Shown here: positions 52,957 to 64,000 of the stretch, one piece after another
How positions within the stretch are numbered: the stretch's first letter is position 1
Layout: every line of letters starts with the position of its first letter
NCBI RefSeq assembly: GCF_004379255.2
Contig: NC_056041.1
Location: forward strand, 18,011,559-18,075,558
DNA length: 64,000 bases
From: Salvia splendens
Taxonomy: Eukaryota; Streptophyta; Magnoliopsida; Lamiales; Lamiaceae
Direction: 5' to 3'
Position numbers and translations under genes: made by a program
Notes under the pieces: model-generated
The model's input: only the letters and a program-made list of their open reading frames with translations
Told to the model about the DNA's origin: nothing
Database searches by the model: none

Positions 52957-55877
52957 GAGTCGTGATCATATGATAACCCCTAAAAATCGTAATAACCCTA
53001 CAACCAAATCTGGACCACACGTTTTTAAAATCACGCGGTCTAGATTCAAACTTAGATTTACTTCATAAAAAAAAGCGCGGGGTAAAACTGTCATTTCTCT
53101 CATTTAATTTCTGAATTTTGCCAAATATCATGTAAAATGATAAAATGATAAAATGATAAGTTTATTGCATAGAATGATAGTTTTGAGATTCAAACTTAGA
53201 TTTACTTCATAAAAAAAAGCGCGGGGTAAAACTGTCATTTCCCTCATTTAATTTCGGAATTTCTCCAAATATCCCGTAAAATGATAGGTTTATTGCATAG
53301 AATGATAGTTTTGCCGGATAGAATGATACTCTGAGTTGATAAAATGATACTTTTGACTGACTAATAAAATGATAAAATGATAGGTTTATTGCATAGAATG
53401 ATAGTTTTGCCGGATAGAATGATACTCTGAGTTGATAAAATGATACTTTTGACTGACTAATAAAATGATAAAATGATAGGTTTATTGCATAGAATGATAG
53501 TTTTGCCGGATAGAATGATACTCTGAGTTGATAAAATGATACTTTTGACTGAGTGATAAAATGATAAAATGATAAAATGATAAAATGATAGGTTTATTGC
53601 ATAGAATGATAGTTTTGCCGGATAGAATGATACTTTTAGCCGATAAAATGATACTTTTGACTGACTGATAAAATGATAAAATGATAGGTTTATTGCATAG
53701 AATGATAGTTTTGCCGGATAGAATGATACTTTTAGCCGATAAAATGATACTTTTGACTGACTGATAAAATGATAAAATGATAGGTTTATTGCATAGAATG
53801 ATAGTTTTGCCGGATAGAATGATACTCTGAGTTGATAAAATGATACTTTTAGCTTATAAATGTTAGGTTTACTGATAAAATGATAGTTTTGCCGGATAGA
53901 ATGATACTTTCAGCCGATAGAATGATAGTTTTGCCGGGTAGAATGATACTTTCAGCCGATAGAATGATAGGTATTTTTGGTGTATAAAATGACATTTTTG
54001 TTTAATAAAATGATACTTTTACCTAATAAAATGATAATCTAAGCGGATAAAATGACAGTTAGCTTATAAAAATGATAGTTTAGCTGAAGAAATTGCATAT
54101 AAGCTGATAAAATGATACTTTAACGTGACAAAATGACATAAAACAGATAAAATGATAGTTTTGCCGGATAGAATGATACTTTCAGCCGATAGAATGATAG
54201 TTTTGCCGGGTAGAATGATACTTTCAGCCGATAGAATGATAGGTATTTTTGGTGTATAAAATGACATTTTTGTTTAATAAAATGATACTTTTACCTAATA
54301 AAATGATAATCTAAGCGGATAAAATGACAGTTAGCTTATAAAAATGATAGTTTAGCTGAAGAAATTGCATATAAGCTGATAAAATGATACTTTAACGTGA
54401 CAAAATGACATAAAACAGATAAAATGATAGTTTTGCCGGATAGAATGATACTTTCAGCCGATAGAATGATAGTTTTGCCGGGTAGAATGATACTTTCAGC
54501 CGATAGAATGATAGGTATTTTTGGTGTATAAAATGACATTTTTTTTAATAAAATGATACTTTTACCTGATAAAATGATAATCTAAGCGGATAAAAGAAGC
54601 TAGCTTATAAAAATGATAGTTTAGCTGAAGAAATTGCATATAAGCTGATAAAATGATACTTTAAAATGACAAAATGACATAAAACTGATAAAATGATAGT
54701 TTTGCCGGATAGAATGATACTTTCAGCCGATAGAATGGTAGTTTTGTCGGGTAGAATGATACTTTCAGCCGATCGAATGATAGGTATTTTTGGTGTATAA
54801 AATGACATTTTTGTTTAATAAAATGATACTTTTACCTGATAAAATGATAATCTAACCGGATAAAATGACAGTTAGCTTATAAAAATGATAGTTTAGCTGA
54901 AGAAATTGCATATAATCTGATAAAATAATACTTTAACGTGATAAAATGACATAAAACTGATAAAATGATAGTTTTGCCGGATAGAATGATACTTTCAGCC
55001 GATAGAATGATAGTTTTACCGGGTAGAATGATACTTTCAGCCGATAGAATGATAGGTATTTTTGGTGTATAAAATGACATTTTTGTTTAATAAAATGATA
55101 TTTTTACCTGATAAAATGATAATCTAAGCGGATAAAATGACAGTTAACTTATAAAAATGATAGTTTAGCTGAAGAAATTGCATATAAGCTGATAAAATGA
55201 TACTTTAACGTGACAAAATGACATAAAACAGATAAAATGATAGTTTTGCCGGATAGAATGATACTTTCAGCCGATAGAATGATAGTTTTGCCGGGTAGAA
55301 TGATACTTTCAGCCGATAGAATGATAGGTATTTTTGGTATATAAAATGATACTTTTACCTGATAAAATGATAATCTAACCGGATACTCTGAGTTGATACC
55401 TTATAAAACTGATAGAATGATAGTTTTTACCTTATAAAAATGATACTCTGAGTTGATAAAATGATACGTTACTGCTTTGTGATAAAATGATAGGTTTATT
55501 TCATAGAATGATAGTTTTGCCGGATAGAATGATACTGTGAGTTGATAAAATAATACTTTTGACTGACTGATAAAATGATATATGTTAGGTTTATTGCATA
55601 GAATGATAGTTTTGCCGGATAGAATGATACTATGAGTTGATAAAATGTTACTTTTGACTAACTGATAAAATGATAAAATGAGCGAAATTCAGAAATTAAA
55701 TTAGCGAAATTTGGATACGTAAATTTTATCATGAGCGAAATGACATATTTACCCCCGCGCTTTTTTTTATGAAGTAAATCTAAGTTTGAATCTAGACCGC
55801 GTGATTTTAAAAATGTGTGGTCCAGATTTAATTATAGGGTTATTACGGAAATTGGGGTTATCATTATAATGCACCCC
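52957..55877. mobile_element. TIR element F (2921 bp), MULE-like, with higher-order tandem array
   Basis: The ends are GAGTCGTGATCATATGATAA and, reverse-complemented, GGGGTGCATTATAATGATAA. Inverted similarity extends about 150 bp, as in E (CTGGACCACACGTTTTTAAA; CTTCATAAAAAAAAGCGCGG). The perfect 10-bp target duplication TATACAGTTA places it with MULE-type elements and shows the target was TA-rich but not pure (TA)n. All of the interior is tandem repeat. No transposase, no coding fragment. The sequence between TIR and array matches E closely, so E and F are sister copies. Confidence 0.88.
53110..55680. repeat. Tandem array in element F with ~270-bp higher-order unit
   Basis: The basic unit is about 21 bp (GATAGTTTTGCCGGATAGAA and variants, each with AATGATA). 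From about 53870 to 55330 it is organised in blocks of about 270 bp: AGCTGAAGAAATTGCATATA recurs at intervals of 272, 269, 272 and about 270 bp. Each block gives the same 67-codon minus-strand frame, which is a by-product of the repeat. Confidence 0.88.
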
Positions 55878-55887
55878 TATACAGTTA

Positions 55888-57975
55888 CGTACATTTATCT
55901 TTTCTCTTTATGAATTGATGAAACAACACCTTCCCTTAATTTTATTATTACTCCTCAAATTTTAAATTTAACCACTTTTCAGTTTTATAAACGAAAATAT
56001 ATTTAATTTTTATTAAAAGTGTAACTTTACATAATTTTTCTACCCTTATTTCTCCTCCACACATCATTTCCAAAAATAATAAATAAGATTATTTCGGTAT
56101 TGCACTTCTAATTAATAAATTAGACCAGATTTTTAGGACATAGAGTATTAAATAAATAAAATACAAATTTTGTGGATAGAGAAAATACTGAATTATAGTG
56201 ATATGTTGACTAAATTTTGTACAACAATTACTGTAAAAGGTGTCAATTCAAATTGTACAAAAACGACCCACCATAAAACACTCTATTTACCTGTGATATG
56301 AATTTTTCTTTACTGACCTATCTTTTTATTGAAACTCCATGGAGAATTTTGCACAATTTAGGAGTAGTATTTAGTGAATAGGTTTGAAATTTGGAAGGAC
56401 TGGGTCTTATTGTTGGAAGCCCAAATTATGATAATTTGGTCCATTTAGGTTGATGGGTATTACGCACTTATTAAATTCCTTCTCCAAGCGCCCATCAACT
56501 ACTAGCATTCATCAACTACAACTTATATGAGTTTTATTTATGTCTCAACTTTCTAATACTATCTTATAATATTGACCCATTGAAATAAGTTTACATTCGT
56601 TTTTGTACAATTTATATGAGTTTTATTTATGTCTCAACTTTCAGATGAACCAATACTCAACTTACATACTCATCAGTCATCACCCCCCTTTTTTTAACAT
56701 ATAATCTCTCCATCTAACTCATAATTTTATGATTGCTTGTGTAATTAATTAGACAGCTATCTAAATTGTTGGATTGTGATTATAAGTGTTTTGTAGCTCC
56801 TCATGCTTTTGCAATATAATACTCTATTTTACTCTTTATTTATTCTACTCTTTATTTATTCTATACTCTACTTTGTGGTCTATACATCTTTTTGTGTGAC
56901 GTAATACTTATGTCTCTTTTCCGATTTTGGTTTTGAGTAAATATTGTTTAATGATAATTCTTGAAAATAAGAAGACGACGAAAACAATTAAATTTTCTTA
57001 GTTGTTTACTTATGGCAGTTGACCTGATAAATTCACACTGTATCCTTATATTATACGCAGAGAAATTGTATATATGTCTCTCTCTATTATTCAACAAAAT
57101 TTTTGCTTATCCTATCCGCCAGATTCTCGACCCTTTATCACCTTTTAATTAAAGATAAGTAGTAATTGAAAAATAATTCCACAGAAAATTTTAATGTGCA
57201 AAATATAAAGGAATAGAAAAAATGTTGATACAGTAAAAGAGATAAAAAAAAAAGAGAGAATATAATAAGAAACACTTGTGAAGTAGAGGAAATAAAGAAA
57301 AAATATACTAATACGAAAGTTTCCATAAATCAATGAGAAACTAACTTTGGACATAATATTTTAGATTGAAAAATATCGGATGTATCAAGCTAAACCAATA
57401 CTGTTTTGGACTAAACAAATTAGAGAGATATATTGTCAAAATAAAGTAGTCTTTGACAATTTGGAGTTCACATTTGATACTATCTTTTTGCACCTTTATT
57501 TTTTGCCGTTGTGCAAATATTTGTGAGCTGGAGGTATTTTTTTCTACGAACTAATATGTGTCTTTTAGAAGATACTTGAACGATATTAATTAATTTATAA
57601 CTTTTTTTTTTGTAATTTTGATTTATGTCAATGTCCATTATCTTCTTGTTTTATGGAGTATGTATCAGATGAGTTATTTAATATGATTTCAAATACTACT
57701 ATTTAAATTACACATGTTAGTAAATATACTACTCCTCGGTAAATAGAGGTAAAAATTTGAAAAATGACTAAAATGTCGTAAAACAATGCAAAATGGCCTA
57801 AAATCCAATGTCTAAATACCCATAATACTTCATCCGTCCACGAGAAATAAAACACATTTGTCATTTTTGGTTGTCCACGAAAAATAGAGCATATTTAAAA
57901 AAGGAAAGTTTTTAACAACTTCTCTCTTACTTTTTTCATTTCTCTTTTATTAATAATATGAATCTCACATTCCAC
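55888..57975. other. AT-rich intergenic DNA, nothing recognised
   Basis: Only minor repeats: CAATTTATATGAGTTTTATT-type words near 56521 and 56609, a partial Stowaway-like arm near 57830-57900. No gene. Confidence 0.5.
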
Positions 57976-59008
57976 TAAGAGCATCTGCAGCGGCGGACGT
58001 CCCGGACTTCATTAGGCTTAAATCCGGCGGACGCGAACGTCGCTTGCGGACACCGGAGTTCCACAGCTTTCCTACGACGTCCGTCGTGACGTCTGCCATT
58101 GCGGTGCCACGACGGACGTCCCGATTTTTAATATTAAAAAAAACTCTATATATACGGCTTGTTGAACTTCATTTCATTCGCACCACTTGTTTTAACGAGT
58201 TTCTCTCTCTCTCTCTCTCTACTTTCAATTCTTTTGAAGATAAATGGAGCACCACGATAGTGATTCCCCCGCCACGAGCGAGTCACAAACGCCGACTTTT
58301 CCCGTTAGAGTTGGGGGAAATGCCGGCGGAAATGCACCGATGTCCGGGATGATGCCCCAACCCCAAATGGCGGGGATGATGCCCGGGTACTACGATATGT
58401 ACCCCCTTGGTGTGCAAGGATGGGTGGGATGATGCCCCAAATGCCCGGGATGAGTGCCGCGATGACGGGGATGATGCCCGGGATGATGCAGGGCATGCCT
58501 GCCGCTGTGGGGAAGTAGGCAGGGGGTCCCTCAATCACCCGGGGACAATGTCTATCGCCCCTACATGGATTTATTGTCTAGTGATTCTCCCCAGAATACT
58601 CCTCTAGAGACTCAGTTCACTGGCATCGAGACTTTCTCTTTTGAGGAGTTGGTGCTATCTTAGGTCAGGGAGTCTCCAATGAGATACCACCGGCGGCAGG
58701 GAGGACGCAGAAGCAAGGGAGAGGGAAGGGCAAGGGCAGTACCTCGTCCTCGCTTGCGGGGAACGAGGGTGAGGCGGGGGCCGAGGAGGAGGGGGATGAA
58801 GCTGACGGGAGAAAGAGGACCATCTGGAGCATAGGGGAGTGCGTCGCGCTAGCGAAGGCCTCGATCAGTGTAGTAGATGATCCCTACGTCGGGGCTAACC
58901 AGCATATCAACAGAATGTGGTGGCGCATTAGCCAAAACTACCTCCAATTCAAACTGCCAGGTGGGAAGCCTCACGAAGGAGAGCAATGCCGAAAATAGTG
59001 GGAGCGAC

Positions 59009-60366
59009 TGATAAACTCGTGGTTTAGCAAGTATTTTGGATGTCTAACGTGAACATTTCAGTGTTTTTGTAGCATACTACTTGAGTTTACATCCATTATC
59101 CACTACATAAGTGTTTTGACGAGTTTGTCGAGTGTTTGGAGCTAAAACAGGTGAAAATGACTTGAAAACGAGCTTGAAGGAAGAATCGCCTAACCGGGCG
59201 CGCTTCAATGCGCGACTTTCGTATAATAGCCATAACTCTCTCATCCGGACTCCGATGGGGGCGTGCAAGATACTCACGCGAAGCCCTTTCGAAGACGAAG
59301 ACAATGCTTTTGGAGGATTCCAGAGAAAACGCCCGACCGGGCGTTTTGGTCGCGAACTCCAGAAAGTTCGCCCGACCGGGCGTTTTGGCGACTTAAAATC
59401 GCCCGGCCGGGCGATGTGTTCTGCGAGATTGAATATTTCCGCCCCGGGTATAAAAGGAGACCTAGGTTTTCGACCTCAAAACATCACAGACGCCCCAGAA
59501 GCAGCTTTGGAGAATTGAGAGCGGATTTGAGAAACAAGGAGTCCCAATCCTCAACAAGGTTGAAGACGAAGACGATTTGCCCATTCAATCCACCTTTGGG
59601 AGTATCTTTATTAGTTTTCTTATGTTTAGTTCACTTTCCATGGATTTTATCTTGTGAATTTGCATTGAATATGAGTAGCTAAATCTCTTGTAGAGTTTTG
59701 GTGATGATTACAATGAACGCTTTTGATTAATTCAAGGACTTTTGATTATCTATGCTCTTGTGATTCCTTTGTTTTATTCTTGAGCTTTTTCAATTCAATT
59801 GCTTAGCTACCAATTGGGTTTGTTGGCCTAGTTTTGAGTAATCGAGAGATACTTAATTAGGATTGATAAAAGAATGAACAACACCTAGATAATTTACATT
59901 CGAGAGAAGGAATTCTAGAGTGAGGGCTTGAGCCTTTTGTTTTAAGGAGTTAATTGTGATGTATTAGAAGGAGACTTCAATATTAATGGTTAATCAACGG
60001 GTTGGGTGCACTCGAGAGAGGGCTTAGCCTAGACTAGCGGCTTTCCTAGTAATCCTAGAGACTTTAATTGGGTAATCGAAGTTGTTGAATTGTTCACATT
60101 GTGTTCGTTGTAGTTGGATCCAAAACTCTATTTCTTTCTCTTATTTGAAACCTATCATTTGTTGCGTGCTTTTAACTTGTTTATGTTTAATTGTTTTTCA
60201 AAATCAAAAACCAAACCTTTGAATCGTCTAGATAGTAGTTAAAATCGGTCCGTGGTACTTGAGTTTATACATTTTGTCTCTGTGGGATACGATACTCTTG
60301 CTTGCTTTGTGCTACACTAGCCCCGTACACTTGCGGGATTTTCTTGTGTTAAAATAAGTTGAGTCA
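59009..60366 (+). mobile_element. Solo LTR (1358 bp) in the Harbinger ORF1 gene
   Basis: It begins TGATAAACTCG and ends AGTTGAGTCA. GCGAC flanks both sides (59004-59008 and 60367-60371), and removing one copy restores the ORF1 frame. A TATA box (TATAAAAG, 59449-59456) lies about 440 bp in. No primer site or coding region is present, so it is a solo LTR left by recombination. Its end differs from the Athila LTR, so it is another family. Confidence 0.85.
59330..59413 (+). promoter_or_regulatory. Three GC palindromes upstream of the solo-LTR TATA box
   Basis: CGCCCGACCGGGCG occurs at 59330-59343 and 59369-59382, and the perfect palindrome CGCCCGGCCGGGCG at 59400-59413. They lie 36-120 bp before TATAAAAG. 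A fourth half-like word (ACCGGGCGCGC) is at 59193. Spacing and position suggest binding sites controlling the LTR promoter; this is inference. Confidence 0.6.
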
Positions 60367-60881
60367 GCGACTGAGGAGGCAGCTCAGCCGATTTGCGGGC
60401 ATCTACCAAAACAACCTCCGCACGACAACCAGCGGCATGTCCGCCGATGATGTGAAGCTTCTGTCTCACCAACAGTTCCCCGACAGTGAATTGGGTTTCA
60501 GGGAATTCAAATGTTGGGAGGTCTATCTTGTAGTGCAGACTTCCGCCAAGTTTAGTTCGGGTGTTGAAGCGGGCTGGCCGAAGCGGACAAAGATTAACTC
60601 CTCCGGGGAGTACAACAACAGTGTCGGTTCCCACGAACTCCCTGACGCCAAGGCAGAGTTCAATCATGAAATCATATCCCAATCGAAACGTGCCGGTAAC
60701 AAACTCTCATATTTGCTATCCTAAATCGAGTAATTTACCATTCTTTCTAGTAATCATTAAAAATGTTTTCCTACTTTTAAAAAGCTAAATCTTTGCCTTC
60801 CTCTAGAAAAATACAAAAACGAACATCTATATCAAAACACTAAATAAACACCGGGCCGAATATTTGTATATATAAATATAG

Positions 60882-61266
60882 GTATTTATTAAAAGTTTGT
60901 AGTATTAATTATCTCTAACAACATTAACTGACTATACTATGGTAGATAGGTGAAAAGAACTTTAATCAGTATTGACTCTCATCAAATTAAATCCCCTAAT
61001 CTTAGAGTGAAATGTTTTAAAGGTTATCCCCCATTTCCCATTAATTCATCAGCTCTTTTTTTTATAAATAAACTCCTAGTATTTATTAAAAGTTTGTAGT
61101 ATTAATTATCTCTAACAAGACTATACTATGGTAGATAGGTGAAAAGAACTTTAATCAGTATTGACTATCATCAAATTAAATCCCCTAATCTTAGAGTGAA
61201 ATGTTTTAAAGGTTATCCCCCATTTCCCATTAATTCATCCGCTCTTTTTTTTTTATAAACTCCTAT
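60882..61266. repeat. Tandem duplication of about 190 bp
   Basis: GTATTTATTAAAAGTTTGTA begins both copies (60882 and 61079). They match closely through GGTTATCCCCCATTTCCCAT to AAACTCCT. The second copy lacks a short piece (ACATTAACTG) after TCTCTAACA. Confidence 0.9.
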
Positions 61267-61365
61267 GTAAAGGAGGAAATTACAACTGATGTCATGAGGG
61301 CTCGAACTCGGCATCTCATACAATAATTTCTAAACTCCTTGTCGCTAGGACAAAGACTCTGGATC
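61267..61365 (-). mobile_element. Possible SINE remnant
   Basis: On the minus strand TAGCGACAAGG (box A-like) is followed by GAGTTCGAGCCC (box B-like), at roughly tRNA spacing. No tail or target duplication was found. Weak call. Confidence 0.3.
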
Positions 61366-61369
61366 CATT

Positions 61370-62455
61370 AATTCATCAGCTTGTCTTCTATATATTTGCT
61401 ATAATTTCCTTTTTTTTAGATATATATGTCAACCCAAAAATATCTCTCTTTTTTAGACAAAAAAAGTATTATTATCTTCGAACTACTATAATTTCCTTTA
61501 TTTTGAAATATAAACATCAGTATTAAATAAAAAGAATTAGAAATTACAATATTTAGCTAAGGTGGCCCGATATATTTGCTATATATTTATGATAATTGTT
61601 TTTCCTAAGGAATCTAATTTTTTATATTAACATTTCAATAAGAATTTTTCAGCCTTTTCTTACTTTATGAATTTCGTGCTACTATTATTTGCAGTAGACG
61701 ATAGATAGCTCTAAATAGTATAATTTACCTCTTTAAATATTTGAAAATTAATATATGAAATAATAAACAAATTAGTATATAGTATAATAATTGCATATAA
61801 ATTACACGTTGCAATGAATATTAAATGTTTTGCTCTTACTATTATGCGTGCAAGGTTAAAAAAGGAAGAAAAGAGTAATGGCAAGTTGAAGTTTGTATTT
61901 TTCATTAATTTAAATTGTCATTTAAATTATAATTTTTAATTTATTTTGTTAATTAATAAAAAATATTATTTAAATCATAATTTTTGGTTGACTTTCAGTC
62001 TAATTTTAACTATAAATTTTAAAAATGGCGGATTGAACTAAAATTTTTATACTTTATGCAATTTAGATAATAATTTTTCCTTTTAATTAAGAAAAAATAT
62101 AATTTAAATAATATTTTTTTGTTAATTTCTGGTCAATCACATCATAACTTATAAAATCAGCGAGTCAAATTATAACTTGAATATATTTTTTAATTATCTC
62201 ATACAATTTTGATGAAATTTGTCATTTAAATCATAATTTTTGGTTAACTTTTAGTTAATTTAGCATGGTTCTACATTATGGTAATATATTTCTAGATGAT
62301 AATTATGTATGATTACGAAAATCAAAATCGAAAAAAATAGATAATGTTTCTCTTAATCTAGAAGGAACTTTTGTCATTATTTGTTGTTTGTTATAGATGT
62401 TTATTAAAAATTCAGATTCCTAGAATTTGAAATTTGGATTAAAAATAAAATAAAT
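61370..62455. other. AT-rich intergenic DNA, nothing recognised
   Basis: AAATCATAATTTTTGGTT occurs twice (about 61972 and 62231). No gene. Confidence 0.5.
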
Positions 62456-62622
62456 TTTCGCCACCTCCACCTCCACCCACCCGTAACAGGTCCGTCCAGC
62501 CTCTCCTCTGAAACACAGACCCCTCTCCCACCCCGCGGCGCACTCCTTGGCTACAAAAGAGTGCCACGAACCGGACCCGTCGAAGCGGTCCAACACCTCA
62601 TGTCCCTATTGCACATGCCCTA
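62456..62622. mobile_element. Possible Harbinger-type MITE end, GC-rich
   Basis: A GC-rich patch in AT-rich DNA ends CCTATTGCACATGCCC then TAATAA. In reverse, GGGCATGTGCAATAGGGACA is similar to Harbinger-type MITE termini. No partner end is found. CACCTCATGTCCC recurs at 62845. Confidence 0.3.
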
Positions 62623-64000
62623 ATAATTTAACCGATAAATACTCTTGTATATTTATAATATAAATATTTTTAAGCTTTTAATGCAGACTCATAAATAGCA
62701 AAATTAGTTTATAGGAGTAGTTAATAGGAAAACTTTAGAATCAAACTAGAAATAAAAACGTTGATATACTAAGCTTTAATATAAAACAAAAAAGTTAACA
62801 GAAATACTTAAACGAATAGCATCGGGTATCAAAAATTTGGTCACACCTCATGTCCCACGCTGACATGCTATCCCTTTTTTCTCCGTATTACTTTGTCATA
62901 TACTTACCTCAATTATTTCAAAATGATTAAATACACATTTAATTATATTATCATATATATCCCTATTTTTTATGTAAAACCTCGTCCATGATTCATCTTA
63001 TGAAATAGTTAATTTTTACTAAGACGTTATTTTAATTAATATCTAATTTTATTTTTCGAAATAAAGGGAATAACGGAGTATGAAGTTAAACAGAGTTTTA
63101 GCTGAAAAAAGCCATTTAACCAATTAACCTTGTTTAAAAAATAAAATAAAACTAACAGAGTTATTTGGATGCCCTATGAATTATACTCCTAATATTTGAT
63201 AGAACCAGAGAGAAACCGATAAAATAAATTTTTGAAATTCGGAAATATTAATATCTCAAATTCATTGATAAGTTCTAATTAAAGTGATATAGTTGAGAAA
63301 TCTAGTATGTATAGACTGAATAAACTATAGAATGGTTCATGTTTGTACCTAGTCACAAAGTTTGTATTTATTAAGTACAATACTATCTTTAAATTTCATA
63401 TTGCAATTACTCCAAACTAATCTTATTTTATGACAACCTTTGAGTTGAGTCTTACTTATAGGAGTGTGTGATTGTGGTTTTATTTTGTTTGAATTTGGTA
63501 CTTTTGTATTAAAATCCTCATTATGCAAATTAAATAAAAGTTATGTAATTTATTTTTCTCATAAAAGATATCTCCAATTTTGATGGTTTATATTGTATAA
63601 AATTTCAAGATTTTGATGTAACACAATGTCAACCGTTGACACTGTGTTGACATTTTCTGTTGTCGCTATTTTGTCATCTGTTGACATTTTAAAACGATAC
63701 AGATCATAGTTCGAAGTTTACAAAATATTTGGAGTTTGCATTTGATTACATCCCTACTTGTTACGTCTACACAAATTAAATCACCCAAATTTATTAAAAA
63801 TTAACCAAATCTTGAGAGAGAGAGAGAGTACTCCTCATCTTTCATAATTCTTCTAATTTCATAATTAGTAAATTAATAAGGTTAAATTTCTATATTTCTT
63901 TTACATACATAAAATTGTTCAGAAACAAAGAAACACGAGATGATTTGGGATATATTTTTGGAGAAAAAAATTGCTACTACTATTTAGTTCGACGTTTGAA
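62623..64000. other. AT-rich intergenic DNA to the window end
   Basis: A (GA)n patch lies at about 63816-63828. No gene, RNA or element recognised. Confidence 0.5.

Larger units (their letters stand above)
57979..60724 (+). pseudogene. PIF/Harbinger ORF1-like gene split by a solo LTR
   Basis: The left TIR GAGCATCTGCAGCGGCGG follows TAA. TATATATA at 58147 and a leader precede ATG 58244 (MEHHDSDSPATSESQTPTFP). The N-terminal part is rich in GMMP/MPGM repeats and has several stops or shifts. The conserved core reads TIWSIGECVALAKASISVVD DPYVGANQHINRMWWRISQN, an ORF1-type trihelix region. A TAG replaces a codon at EQCRK-stop-WERL. The frame breaks at 59008 by the solo LTR and resumes at 60372 with RRQLSRFAGIYQNNLRTTTS, ending at 60722-60724. 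No right TIR or transposase is found, so the element is truncated as well as dead. Confidence 0.7.

Noticed and set aside
53870..55080. Four almost identical 67-codon minus-strand frames in element F
   Set aside because: They are spaced by the 270-bp higher-order repeat and have low-complexity Ile/Leu/Ser composition; a by-product of the repeat, not a gene family.
61290..61345. tRNA gene
   Set aside because: Only box-like words; no acceptor stem pairing or complete cloverleaf could be drawn.

Overview
This is a plant nuclear window, almost certainly a eudicot. The host genes have plant-type GT-AG introns and encode plant proteins (phospholipase D alpha, a short arabinogalactan peptide, a plastid-type TraB-like protein). 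The rest is AT-rich DNA packed with plant transposons: Athila and Ty1/copia LTR elements, PIF/Harbinger and Stowaway MITEs, and MULE-like TIR elements. I would guess an asterid, but nothing here fixes the species.

Four host genes can be read; all exon joins are mine. (1) 56-714, minus: a two-exon, 120-residue membrane-anchored protein of unknown function. (2) 25403-35009, minus: a three-exon phospholipase D alpha gene. It is broken by a 5.2-kb copia element with identical LTRs in its last exon and by an upstream 2-bp deletion. (3) 47128-49150, minus: a five-exon, 429-residue TraB/GumN-like protein, probably targeted to an organelle. (4) 52097-52377, plus: a two-exon, 61-residue arabinogalactan peptide with TATA box and G-box.

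The most unusual part is 1.58-24.87 kb. Five TIR elements lie end to end there (A 1598-4177, D 4244-5000, B 5043-21383, C 21407-23199, E 23226-24856), separated only by (TA)n tracts. All share a terminal pattern close to GRGTnnTGATCA. A, B and C share subterminal sequence and a 44-bp minisatellite; E and a distant copy F (52957-55877) share TIRs of about 150 bp and a different minisatellite. F has a perfect 10-bp target duplication (TATACAGTTA), which points to MULE-like transposition into TA-rich DNA. A 182-bp relative (41358-41539) seems to be a minimal member. B carries a piece of a type I MADS-box gene, as a Pack-MULE would, and was later invaded by a complete Athila element (5288-18971; LTRs 1456 bp each).

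From 35.6 to 45.5 kb and 57.9 to 60.7 kb the intergenic DNA is mostly Harbinger-derived: three MITE-sized deletion derivatives, one of which keeps the transposase C-terminus, and two decayed ORF1 genes. One ORF1 gene is split by a 1358-bp solo LTR. There are also a SINE-like retroposon with a 21-bp target duplication, an hAT-like element, three Stowaway MITEs and a 410-bp MULE MITE with a 9-bp target duplication. The remaining DNA is AT-rich, and I see no gene in it.
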